Source: Amphiura filiformis
Taxonomy: Eukaryota; Echinodermata; Ophiuroidea; Amphilepidida; Amphiuridae
Assembly: GCF_039555335.1 (NCBI RefSeq)
Contig: NC_092628.1
Location: forward strand, 74,464,713 to 74,528,712
Length of the DNA: 64,000 nt
Direction of reading: 5' to 3'
Shown here: positions 25,495-53,029 of the stretch, in pieces
Layout: the number at the start of each line of letters is the position of its first letter
Numbering within the stretch: position 1 is the stretch's first letter
The notes under the pieces: generated by a model
What the model was told of the DNA's origin: nothing
Databases searched by the model: none
What the model saw: only the letters and a program-made list of their open reading frames with translations
Program-made: the position numbers and the translations under genes

Positions 25495-25640
25495 ATTTAC
25501 TCATTTCCCCGCTCATTGAGTCATTTCCTTATTCATTGACTCATTTCACTACTCATTTACTCAACTCACCGCTCAAATACTGCCCAAAATACTCATTCCT
25601 TGCTCTTTTACTCGTTTCACCGCTCATTTACTCGTTACTC
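25495..25640. repeat. Minisatellite, inverted relative to 24572-24790 (right arm)
   Basis: Units such as CCGCTCATTGAGTCATTTCC are the reverse complement of the left array's unit. Confidence 0.85.
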
Positions 25641-25785
25641 GCATTTTGACATAATCGGCGCATTTTGACGTAATCGAAGCAATTGACGGGGTGTGTGGGG
25701 TGGGGGTGTGTGGTTTGTAGGTGTTATACAGAAATAAGAGGGTATGGTTAATTAGCCACACACCTTAAGTAGGCCTTAAAAGTCC

Positions 25786-25914
25786 GTTTACTCTGCGCTA
25801 TCTTCAGCGTTTGTTCTGTTCAACTCAACTTTCATTTTACGATAACAAAATGAATGCAACATCTGTACAAACACAAAATGTTCCTGGCAATTATATTTTT
25901 CTTTATTGTGCAAA
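25786..25914 (+). promoter_or_regulatory. Leader/proximal promoter of carboxypeptidase copy 3, shared with copy 4
   Basis: AAAGTCCGTTTACTCTGCGC, then a TTTGTTCTG block and a GATAACAAAAT-ATGCA block, recur upstream of copy 4 (42551-42660). A partial copy lies at 41135-41200. The conservation suggests transcription start and leader sequence, though no TATA box is certain. If transcription starts upstream of 25850, the message holds a 22-codon upstream frame (25850-25918) whose stop overlaps the gene's ATG as ATGA. Confidence 0.5.
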
Positions 25915-40892
<14,978 letters not shown>

Positions 40893-40966
40893 ACAGGCAT
40901 TTATAGCCAAGGGAGCCAGGGGGTATGGTGATTGGGGGAAAAGCAATATTGCTGTTTTGTCCTTTT

Positions 40967-41062
40967 CACATACTAACGTATTTGCGCGACGTGTTTGTCA
41001 TTTGAACGGCGAAATGTTCGATTTTCTCGAAATGCGTATTTTGCAAATACGTCAGTATGTGA
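40967..41062. repeat. Palindrome of ~95 bp
   Basis: CACATACTAACGTATTTGCG pairs with CAAATACGTCAGTATGTG, with complementary TTCGATTTTCTCGAA near the centre. It lies just downstream of the copy 3 stop codon. Confidence 0.75.
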
Positions 41063-41134
41063 TACGGCCGACGAATTGGTTCCATTTTTTTTTTTTTTCT
41101 ATACTTCCCATGAGGGGTCGAAGGTCTTCTTTGT

Positions 41135-41200
41135 TGTTTTCATGCCAACTTTTATGTCATGATAACAAATTTATGCAACACCTGTACAAACACAAGATCG
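41135..41200 (+). promoter_or_regulatory. Orphan copy of the carboxypeptidase copy 3/4 leader
   Basis: AACTTTTATGTCATGATAAC followed by AAATTTATGCAACACCTGTA and CAAACACAA parallels the copy 3 leader (AACTTTCATTTTACGATAAC, then ATGCAACATCTGTA and CAAACACAA) but has no signal-peptide exon after it. It looks like a relic of a duplicated 5' end. Confidence 0.6.
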
Positions 41201-42025
41201 AAACGATTGCCGCTATTATCGCCACATAAATGGTTGGTTATATTTGTAACTTTTGACATATTAAACAACGAAATTCGGCGTTAACCATCCCGAGTTAAGA
41301 GTCTAAACAACTTGTTTATAATAATTACGCACATAATTGTTTACGTATATTCATTTCCAGCTATTATTTACTTATTTAAGGGATTAAATTGGGACCATGG
41401 AATTGGGTATTTATTTATTTATTTATTCATTCATTCTTTAAAAACACCCATAAATTTGATTGTATCCACTTCGGAAGACTTCTGAAAGTTCTTCCGCATA
41501 TCTTCCATCTGATACATATACTCGCATGTTATGATAAAGCAAGACACCAACCATTCAAGGATACCTGTCTGTAGCGAACAATAATTATTATTATTGTAAT
41601 AGGTTAGTTAAACTTATAAGGGGGTAGGTAACCCACCACCAATTGCCATCAGGCAGAAGATATGAGTTCTGGCCAGTAATAACCTTGTATATGTCCGATA
41701 TGTATTCGTTCACGTTCAACTTCCGTCAAGTATCCGGCGAATCCGTCCCATGTTCGCCAGAACATCGTTATAATTATGGTCATCGCCTGTACCACTGCGC
41801 ACTGCACCGTGTGCATGCTTAAAATTTGCCGACGGATTTCACGAACATCACCCCCGGACATCACCTAACACAAAATGCACAATGGCGCAAGATAGCAGAA
41901 CATAAAAAGAACATAAAACGACCATTGACGAACAGCAACGGATTGACTAAAATAACATCCGTTTCTTTGTACGAAGGGCTGATGCGGCACTGTGTGACAG
42001 GCGCATAAACAGGGTTCCAAATTCA

Positions 42026-42544
42026 CCCGGGGGCACTCAGAATTATACTTGTATGCATCTGCGTGAAAGAAAACTAGGGTTGAGTGTAGTTTTGAAAAAC
42101 AAAACGAGGATCCGTGCGGATCAGCGATTAGGGTCTCAAAACACTCATTTTACTAGAAGAAGGAGCGGTCCTCGCTTAGTAGTTGTTTAAAATTACCCAA
42201 TTAAGAGCCATTAGTCGTGTAGTGACATATTTATCAAGTTATTCGACAAAAAAGAGTGGTTTCCGACTGATTTGACAAACCAGATTACAAAGAATTTGGA
42301 GCCGACATCAACAGCGCCAGGAATAGCCGATCATCATCACTGAATGACACTCATACCAACACACGAAATGTCTATCCTTACTTAGGGCAAATTTCAAACC
42401 AATTCCTTGCTTAGGGTGTTTTTCGTTTAGTAAAATCCTTGTTTAGGGTTATTTTATCAAACTTGCTACATCCTCGCTAAGGGTCATTTTTGAAAGTCAA
42501 TTCACACGGATGCTTGCAACTTTTATACACGAGTGCCCCCGGGC
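42026..42544. mobile_element. MITE with CCCGGGGGCACTC ends, abutting the copy 4 promoter
   Basis: The left end ACCCGGGGGCACTCAG and right end CGAGTGCCCCCGGGC are inverted copies. Homology between the copy 3 and copy 4 upstream regions begins immediately after its right end. Confidence 0.75.
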
Positions 42545-42550
42545 AATTTC

Positions 42551-43015
42551 AAAGTCCGTTTACTCTGCGCTATCAACGTTTGTTCTGCCCACCCCAACTT
42601 TCATTTCACCAGTTGACGATAACAAAATAAATGCAGCATCTGTACAAACACAATATGATCCCGGGGGGTCACTCACATGTAAAGGTGGTACGGGTATGTG
42701 CGGCGATCAAGGGTCCCTTTTTCAGGCTCTCTGGCAGTTCCTTAAGACACACATTTGAATCATGCTCCGGTTATTTGAGCCTCAAACTCTGACAATCGTA
42801 GAGCTTTCGCTCAAATTTGGAATTTTTTAGATCCCCAAGCTATAATTTGAACCAATTTCAGTTCACCAGACCACCCAAAAATGCTAAAAGTTCAGTTCAT
42901 CAAGTCCCTATTTTACCCTAAAATCAGTTCGTTAGTCCCCAACCCCTACCAAATCTAAGTTGAGTGCCCCCCAGAAATATGATCCTGGCAACTACTCCTT
43001 TCCTCATTGTACAAC
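42551..43015 (+). promoter_or_regulatory. Leader/proximal promoter of copy 4, split by a MITE
   Basis: 42551-42660 corresponds to 25786-25895 of copy 3, and 42976-43015 to the last stretch before the ATG. A ~310-base insertion separates them. Regulatory function is inferred from conservation only. Confidence 0.5.
42662..42975. mobile_element. MITE inserted in the copy 4 leader, with target duplication
   Basis: The ends CGGGGGGTCACTCA and TGAGTGCCCCCC are inverted copies. The flanks repeat ATATGATCC (42653-42661 and about 42977-42985). Copy 3 has no insertion at the matching place. The family is related to the 42026-42544 element by its ends. Confidence 0.8.
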
Positions 43016-46000
43016 ATGAAGTCGATCTGCGTGTTTCTCGTGATCATCTCGTCTGCCTTGGCAGCCAAAGACTATACTGGGTGAGTCATTTGGGTGTGCT
43101 CAAGATGATTGAAAGTTTAATACATAACCACGATGCATTTTGTCGGCGGAATGCTAGATAATCACATTTTGACAAAAACGTTGCGAAAAAATGTTGGCAT
43201 TTTTCAGCGCCTTTCACATGTATCAAAGCGCTTTTACATTTATTCAACTGTCGTTAGAATATGTTATACAGTGTCCAAGGCATGTTCATACTTTTTGGCG
43301 GCGCTCAATAGACAATATTCCTAACAGCTCCACAATTTACCCCTGGGCACAGAGAGGCAAGTGACGTAAAGCGCATTGTCCAAGCGCATAACACGGTGAC
43401 ACCACCGGGACTCGAATTCGCAAGCCTTCGATTGCGAGGAAAATCCAGTACCGCTGCGCCACTGTGTCCCCATGCGAAGGTGATTGATTATTATTTTAAT
43501 TAATGAAATAAGACATTATAGGTGCAGTATTATTTTGCTGTTGCATGTAGTGCTTACGATAGTCTTGCATACTACCTAGCACTTATGATATTCGTGCCCT
43601 GAAAAATTATAAAGAAATTAATAATTAAAATGACTATTAAAACTGAATTTTAAAAAAGCTCTGCGTTTGTTTGTTTGCTCCACACTTTCTCTTTGTGCAT
43701 CAGATCAGATGTATGTTTTGTGTACAGTGCTGTATAGTGGTTGTCTGCACTAATTATAGGGCCAGTAAAGCATTATTCTCGCCCTGTCCAACAGTTAAAA
43801 TAATTAAAAAACCAATTCATGACATTATTTTACAGCTACAAGGTACTTCGTATCTTAGAAATGTTTGAGCAATTACAATAATGCTAAAGAGTGTTTTTGC
43901 AGTGCATGGATAAATCTTTGACCAGCCAGGGCAGGTAGGCACAATAAATTCAGCAGACAGAAATGTGACCCTTGAGTTTGCACTAGGAGTCTTAGGGAGG
44001 GAAAGAGGTTACTGAACCAGGAAGGAAATTCCAATAGCTAACAATTAGATATTACTGGTGGTTTCAGTGGAAGGAATACGAGGGGTGCGGATAATTATAC
44101 GGGCTGCAACGTTCATTGTTCTATTGTGTCTTATTAGAGCGCTGACATATTGGAAAATGTTGCCAATCAATATTCATGAGAGTGTACATTCAACGTCCAG
44201 TTTTCGAAATTGGGTGACTTGTGCTTGGCAGGTGCGAAATACATCTGACTGGGCTCTTTACGCAACGCACAACGGCATTGATGTCATCGAATGGCTGCTT
44301 AGTGCTGTTATGTGTTAAGTTTCTATAATAATTATTATTACATTTATTTTCCTTTATTTTCTTTCTCTGTAATTCTTTACTAGGCCTACACTAACTTTAT
44401 CACTCCCTCGCTCTCCTTCTCTCTCTTCCCCCTCTTTCTTTCTTTTTGTCCTCTCTCACTCTCCCTGTTCATTCTCTATATCCCTCCTATACCCTCTTCC
44501 TCCCTCATCCCCTCTCAAGACTTCTCACAGGGAGAGGCTGCCCCTCCCCCACCCCCTTTGGGTACGCCGATATTTCTATGCCAATCTCATTCTTAAAATA
44601 AAATTAAATGGACATTTAAAAAAAGGCCTAAATTTAGTATAGGCCTATACTTATACTTACATGTATATGCAGCGATTACCATTATAGAGTACTATAGAAA
44701 TGTGGACCCGGCAGCCTTCACATTCTGATGTGTAATCGATCAGCTGGAGCATTCAATTTATTTAAATAATGCGCCTGAAGTCAGGTGGGTGATAAAAAGA
44801 TTATATCGACAACTTAAGCCTCCTTTATAGACTTCAGGCCCGCACACGCGCACATTTGGGATACGTGAGTACAATGGTACCACTTTACACATGACTGCCC
44901 TTACACATGACTGTATTGTGGTCACTTTATTTATACTCGCCTGTTGTGTAAAGCGTTAATATGATGCCGGATCAGTGACCAATTTAATGGCGGAACTCCT
45001 TTGTTTGAAACAATGGTACCACTTTTATGAATAGCCTGTCGCAATTTCTAATCGGCATCAAAGGAACAAAGCATTACATCATCTATTGCTACTCTACGAC
45101 TATTGAAAGCTCTTTGGTATTATGTATTATGTTGTAAAGTATTATTCTCGTCCTGTCAACAAGGGTATAAATTTGAAGAGCATTTTCGCAAAATTTCAAT
45201 TCATTTTATTATTTTGCAGCTACAAGGTACTTCGTATAGTTCCACGTGATGCAGAACAGCTGGACAAGATACGAACCTTTTACGATGACTTTTCTAATAT
45301 GGTAAATAACAACAAATAATTATAAACACATTATATGCGATTCATTAACTCATTTCAGCAAGGTTTATCCTATTCGCCAGTGAAGTGTCACGTGTTATCA
45401 CCACGTCATCTGGATCACGCTTTTGAGTTCTGCACCACGATCAAAATGATCGCAACACCAAGTCTATGACATGTTACATGTATTGCCAATTCCAAAAGGA
45501 GCGTGATCCAGTTACCAGGAAGTTATGTCACCACTTCGCTGGCGAATCATAACCATAAAGAGAGATTAGATCCATTCCATTGACCGCGCTTTGTACTATC
45601 GGTGAGATTCTCGGTCCTTTATATAGACGAATCCGAATCCACGCATTCCTACACCTGTCTAGCAGCCTTTAGTTGGGTAGCCGTCGGCTACAATGCACCC
45701 AAAATGTGAAATGATTCGGCCTTGGCGGAAATTTTAAACTGCATTCCATCACCCGTTTTACATCTTCCGCAAAAACACAGGTAGACAAAAGAATGATTAA
45801 AGTTTACAACACAATAGGCCCTACAGTTCCCTTCGGCAAAACACACAGTTTCTATATACATGGTCTATTCGCTGTTGAAGTGACATAATAATCGGATTAA
45901 CTACACCATATCAAACACTACAAATGGATGTACTTGCGAATAAAAGGACTATGTATGTATAGATGCGACGGGATTACCTGCGGAATTATCTCTATTGTAT

Positions 46001-49000
46001 TATTCTATTAACCCTCCTCGTCCTTGCATCTTCTCTAGGTGTTAGGCGGCTTTTATTTGCACAATAGGGCGTTCAAAACACCAGGTTGGTGCTAGCGGCT
46101 ACCCAAAGATGGCCGACCAAATCCTGACCATGACTTGGCTCGTTGGATTCGTCTATATACAATTATTATCATTTATAGACGAATCCAATTTCTCACATAA
46201 CGAATAAGGGCCACTATGATCGTTTATCGTTTTCATTTCAACCAAGAAAAACCAAAAAGCCAACCTTTATCACTTTATACTGGTGATGAATAATTGCATA
46301 ACTAATGATAATCATTTGCCACCAATCGTTTCTTCAATATGAAAAAGCACGAATACAATAAAACAATAATGTAGATAAGGGCTGACCTTTATCAATTTAC
46401 TGCTGGTCTGCTGCTGATAACAAATTGCATTTCCATTAATCTGTACTTATAAACTGGCCTCAAAAAGAAACTTATAATTTTTCACAAGGTCATATCTTAA
46501 AATCCTCTCCATAAAAATTGCACACAGGATTACTTCAATACTCTACTCTAAACACATGTCAGTAACCAAGCAGTTGTCCAACTGACACAACAGCAAATGC
46601 ACTGACATGGAACACCTTCCTGGACCAAAATTCACAGCCCAACAGATTTCTTTGTTGGGTTCCAATTATTCGCCTGTGAATGTGGTCCCGGAAGCTGTTC
46701 CGTGTCAGTGCATTTTACTGTTGTGTCAGTTGGACAACTGCTTGGTTATTGACATGTGTTTAGAGTAGAGTATTGAAGTTATCCTGTTTGTAATTTTTTT
46801 TCATCTAAGGATTTTAAGATATGACCTTGTGAAAAATTATAAGTTTCTTTTTGAGGCCAGTTTAGAAATAATATAAATAACCGTTAAGGGAAATAATATA
46901 AATAATCATTTATTTGATTTTCTCACTGTACGTACTGTAGGTTCAGTTCTGGAAAGAGCCATCGGGTGTGGACAGACCCGTAGATATTATGACAAGTCCC
47001 GAGCTCCTTGAAGATGCTAAAGTTGAGATTGCTAAACAAGGACTAACTTTCACAACTAATATTGAAGATGTGCAAACGTTGATTGAAACAGAGAGGTGTA
47101 AAGACTGTGTTAAAACAAGCGCTGGATTTGATTATAATATTTATCATACCATTGAAGAGGTACGAATGTCCTCTAGTATCCTTATCGTACATGATTTTCT
47201 GCATTTTGTTTTAATTCGACTTAGAAGTGTAGGATTGTTCGTTCTTCTTTTTTATTATTCTCCCATGGATTCCTTTATGTGGAGACCCTTGAATATCAAA
47301 AATGCAGATTGGCATCGCACAGTTAAGGGATGGGGTATGAACGTTTGGACAGTATTTATTGTGGGACATTAGAGCACATCAGACATATCGAATTGCATTC
47401 GGAATACGAAGAATGTCCTGATGTCAAATAATTTTGAGTTTTTGACATTCGCAATGTAATACACATTTTATGGCAAATGATAATATGCAATCATTATGAA
47501 AGTTCCTAATACATTTGGACGTGAAAACCATTGTAAATTTGCAAAGAAACAACATCATAAACTTCACCTCTATCACTCGTATTAAATATCTCGCACTCTT
47601 TGGATTAGACGCCGAGTGCGGCCTCAGAATTAGTTTCCTACGCAGCCAGTTTGGTTATGCTCCCTCCACAGGTGTGGAGAGAGCATAACCAAACTGGGTT
47701 CGTACAAACTGGGTTCGTAGGAGATTAAGATAATCTGAAAAGTTATGATAATATGTCGGACCAACAGAAAATCATCCCGTTTTACTACAAATAGGGCGAA
47801 TTTGACAGTTTGCTCATGGCATAGATGTAAGTTGGAACATGTGTAAGTATTACAAATATGCCAAAAAATCGGTTTTGAAAAAATAAAGGTATATTCTGAA
47901 AAAGATCGTACATTAAGGCTTTAACAAAAAGTTATTGTGGTTACGAAGTTGTGTTGTGTTGACATATATATTTGTCGGAACAATTTGACAACAGCGATCG
48001 CGATCTATAGGCCTATGATATGCAATAATAATACAAGCAATATATTTTAAGGCCAAGTAAGAACAAAATACCTTTTTTTTTCAAACAGATGAAGCGGAGG
48101 ACCTTTTTTTATTTATTATTTATTATTTTATCAAATTCAAATCGATCATTATGTATGTCGATATTATTAGTATCATGTATATTTGTATTGTAGTTTGCCC
48201 AGTTGCCCGTGTTTTTGTGCTTACCGTGGGAGTCAGGGTGAGAGGGAACAGGTGTAGTCGCCCCTGATGCGATACACAGACATCGAAAAAGTTGGGATTT
48301 TCGGCGCGCAGTCCCTAGTGAAATTGCAGTAATGATTATATGCAATAAGGTCGGTCTTTCAGTGGAATTTTTTATAGAGCGATTAAGATTTGGGTGATAT
48401 AGCACCTTTTTTTTGCCGATAGATTAATCAGTGGGTGACGGACTTTACTGCCCAGCAGAGTTTAGCAACTGAAGAAATCGTTGGTCAAACTTATGGAGGA
48501 CGTGATATCAAGGCAATAAAAGTAAGTTATTGTACAACAACCTATCCACACTAAAGTAAAAAAGTATGATCTTTATGCATGTTATTTAAGTGTTAAGGCG
48601 TGGGTATTGGCGAACTTGAAGTACATGTATCTGGAGAGAGGAAGCAACGAGTTATCCCAAATCACAGAGGCAGGTAGTCACTGGGCCGCCGAGTGCGAAT
48701 GTGTATTTATTTTGGAAGGTTCGTGTTTGTTTTAAATTTTGGGGCGTTAATCCAAAATTTGATATGTGATATTCCAAAAAAGCGACATGCCAAAGACAAC
48801 TATTTTGGCACATAGTTTGTTATTGTTATTGCAGTTCTTTTCCACATACCTACGTTACCATTTGCTTTGGTGATTTACTGATATTATATATTTTGTGACT
48901 GCAATTTGGCCTTTTCAATGCGTTTTAAGCTTATCATGAAATTAACGCGAATATCTAGTCACGCTCCTTTTAGAATTTTTACCTGATCGTTGGCTTTTGC

Positions 49001-52000
49001 AGGCCGCAGATTGGCTCACGGTAGATGTTATATTCCTCTATATGGGTCACTTGATGATAAAATTACTTTGAATTCCTTGTAACAACATACAGATTTGCGT
49101 CTGGAAACCGGGTCTGGAACTGATTTTGGAACAGCTATAGACTTCCGCGCCGTATCAAATCTCATAAAAAGGCCACGGCTGGCGAGTATGTTTTTATGTT
49201 TCCCGCACGAAAGCTTGCGTCAATATCTATACTATACTTCTTTGGAAACGTTGACCTTTGACGATTCTTTGTAAATGCGCTGCTATGACCTTGATATGTA
49301 GACTTGATTGGGTACTGTAAAAGCATCCACTTTACTGACTTGTTTAGCACCTGGTCAGTAGATAATCCTACAGGGATAAAGTCAGTAGTTTAACATGGTG
49401 TGAGCATGGTAAAAGACCCATTATTGATTAGGCGCGGATATTAAAAGCACAGGTCCTTTGTGTGCATAGCAGAAAATTATAATAGAATGTTTGGGATTTT
49501 CTAACTAAAATAATAACTGCATTCTGCTTTATGTATTTATTTATTTATTTATTTAGGCCTAAACCTATTTATTTATTTACTTACTTATTTATTTGGTAGA
49601 TTCCCAGCAAACACAAAAACGTTTTTAAAACGTTTTAAATAAGTTATATTTTGGGTTTTGGTTTAGTTAAAAACGTTTTAATAACATTAAAATGTCGGGT
49701 TTAATATATAAAGGTCATGAAATCGTTTTAAAATGTTTTGTATGAAAACACACTACAACAATATTTTTAAAATGTTTTCGAAATGTCATTGTAAACTATT
49801 TTTGCAAATATTTTGGACCAAATATTTTGTCAACACTTAAATAACATTATATTAAAATATTTGCACCCAGCAATCACAGAAATGTTCTTAAAATGTTTTT
49901 TTACAAAACGTTTTAATAACATTTAAATATCGGGTTATATAAAGGTCGTGAAAACATTTTAAAAACGTTATTGTAAATATTTTGGACAACAATGTTTTGC
50001 AAAATATTTTTTCAACTGTTAAAATGATTTGTACCAAGTTTTCAAAAATGTTTTTGGAATGTTATTAAAACGTTTTTATACCATTTACATAACCCGACAT
50101 TTTTTCTGTAAAACATTTGTGTTTGCTGTGCAGTAAATTACCATCAAATGTTATTTAATGTTATAAAACGTTTTATACCATTGATGTATCCTTTATATAA
50201 CCCGACATTTAAACGTTTTCTGACAACCTTTTATAACCTTTTGCGAATGATGTCGAAAACATTTTGTGTTTCCTGGGTTAGTATGAAATTAGTAATATTC
50301 CATGATTCATCGGTTTATTATTGATTGGTGATAACTTGAAAACTTGATTGATTGTTCGATTGATAGTCATCTCACATTATATTCCTAGTTTATAGGCCTT
50401 ATGGAACGTCTATTAATTTTGAATAGCATCGTACATTAGATAAATAGGCCTATCAGTATTGATTTATTCTATTCAGCAATATCAAGGATTACTATCAAAC
50501 TTCTCACAGCTAATAGCCAGTTGGTTTAGTGGTAACGCACTGAGTTTTATGAAAGTGAAGTCCCGGGTTCGATTCCCAGCTCTGCCTATTTTTTTCAAAG
50601 CTGAGAAAAAAATGCAATTTCTGAACTGTTAACTTATTTGGCGCGCGATCTGAGCTGGTCCTCTTCTGGTGGCTGTGTCTGTTACAGGCACAGTCCCTTT
50701 GGAATCCAAAAGAGGTTCCCGCCCATTACACATCCCTTAATGTGTAGATAAAACAGCAGTGGTGTAGCCAGTGGGAGCCAGGGGCACTGCCCAACAGAAA
50801 ATTGTCATGGATGAAAATATGGATAGCAAAGAGTATGAAAGTGTCATTAAAATGAGTAAAAATTGAATAAACATTTGACAAATGGGACGAAAATTTGGCT
50901 TTGCCCCCTCACACTAAAAGCATGGCTACTCTGCTAGATAAACATGTTCTATGTATATCCATTGAAACAAATCACCAACATCTCATGAAGTCAACTTAAA
51001 CTATACTCATATACTCAGGAACTATAAACAAACGGTAAAGAACAGGTGTCAGAAAATAGCCAATAACACCTATTTAACACGCATTTAATAGGAATCTAGT
51101 TTGTGCACTGAATTTGATTTTTAGCATTTTTAACATGTTTACTAATAACGTGTATTTCATTTCTGATTTACTTAGATCAGCTCTGGTGGAAATAAAAAAC
51201 AAATCATATACCTTCAAGGAGGTTCTCAGCCACATCACTGGATAGCACCTGCAATGTTAATGTATATGACTAACATGGTAATATAATCAACTATTTTCTA
51301 AAGATCACTTATCACTTATCACATTCAGAGATCCGTTGGGGATCAAATCGCATCCCCGATTGAATTTGCACCGAATTCTTTTCCCCCGGTATTGTCTATG
51401 GGTGAGTTTCAATCATTATAAGCCGAAATAATGAGATGAAATGAAAAAGAAAACTTATTGCATATTTTGACCGTGATGGAGATATGTGTACTGTCTATTT
51501 TGGGCCTTTGTTACGGGCATAATTTCTACATGTATATGTGACCGTCCACGGCGAATGAGCCGTAAATTCCTCCCCCGGTCAATTTTGTTTTATTTCGTGT
51601 TTAAAAAATAAACATCATAAACTTAAAAATGGTATATCATTTGACTTCAAACGATATCCAGAAGCGGGGTTATGGTTTGTTAAACTTTGCTCCTTCAACA
51701 AAATGATAGCTCTTTACGTTTTTACATGTGTCTCTTTTTCCACATTGCCGGCAATAAATATCAAACAGTCATAATTGGCGGTCATTTCAAATCATCCCCA
51801 AGTCAACGAGGTTTAAGAAAGACTAGTTCTCTCATTGTTAATTGTTGGTTATGCATACCTGTACAAAATACAATGCCTGGTAACCCACCATTTGAACAAG
51901 ATTTAGCAAAAGCAAAATCTTGACTTGACCAGAGCTATTAAAAGTTCTATAGCCATCTAAGGTAGAAGCTTATTATCCACTTCAACAATAGGATTATTGA

Positions 52001-52537
52001 TTAGTTTTTGACTATCAAAATGAGTCTGATGTCGGGCCAGCTTAAGTTACCGATGAATACGACCTTCGTACACATTTTACACCATAACTCAGAATACAAT
52101 TTAGGGAATTTACGGCTCATTTGTGCTGCCGGGTCACATATTATTGAACAATGTACCCTATTTGACATGTTAAGTAAATAAATAGATCTGATTATCTTAT
52201 TATATTATTTATTTATCTTTGTCTTTTGTTTCATATACTAATCCAGGTTAAACACACTTACGTAGTATATGAAAAAAATCTAGTTTCATGGAACAGTCCT
52301 AATGAATGTATTCAAGGGAGTAGTATGTAACTTTTAATTCACGAATTCACAGTAGTATAGTGAAGTATCTAGGCAAGGTTGCAGTTTGAAATAAATTACT
52401 GACCATATTAGTAAATCCACATCAAAAAGGATTCCCATGATTACTGTTGACATGATTAACTCGTGCCATCCTAATGTTTTATAAATTTGAATAGGAGACA
52501 CAAAAACTTATTATTCTAATCATTATTATCATTATTA

Positions 52538-52572
<35 letters not shown>

Positions 52573-52585
52573 GTTATTGTTATTA

Positions 52586-52679
<94 letters not shown>

Positions 52680-52890
52680 CATTATTATTATTATTTCTAG
52701 TCATCCTATGTAGCACTATAACAGTGATAAGCCTGTCACATGTTATGCGCAGTTGAACTCTTAATTGTTTTGGTCACTACTGAGTTGAGGTTTAATGCAA
52801 TACAACGCAAAATATTCCACCTTGCATTTTGTGTTATATACACATAGTTTGTAGGGAATGGGGGTGTTATTATTATTATTATTATTATTA

Positions 52891-52975
<85 letters not shown>

Positions 52976-52996
52976 TATTTATTATTAGTAGTATTA

Positions 52997-53029
<33 letters not shown>

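Larger units (their letters stand above)
22761..25914. other. Intergenic DNA between carboxypeptidase copies 2 and 3
   Basis: No intact gene is supported. The region contains a 3' flank shared with copy 1, a TTAA-family foldback fragment, tandem repeats, a zinc-finger gene relic between inverted minisatellite arms, and the copy 3 leader. These are listed separately. Confidence 0.6.

Noticed and set aside
41614-41640. Another TTAA-family foldback end (GGGGGTAGGTAACCCACC)
   Set aside because: Only about 20 bases resemble the family end and the following sequence does not match the arms.
43395-43471. tRNA gene on the minus strand
   Set aside because: Box B is imperfect and the ends do not pair as an acceptor stem; it continues into a SINE-like body.
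50519-50587. tRNA gene with perfect box A and box B
   Set aside because: The flanking bases do not form an acceptor stem and no plausible anticodon loop is clear, so a SINE is more likely.
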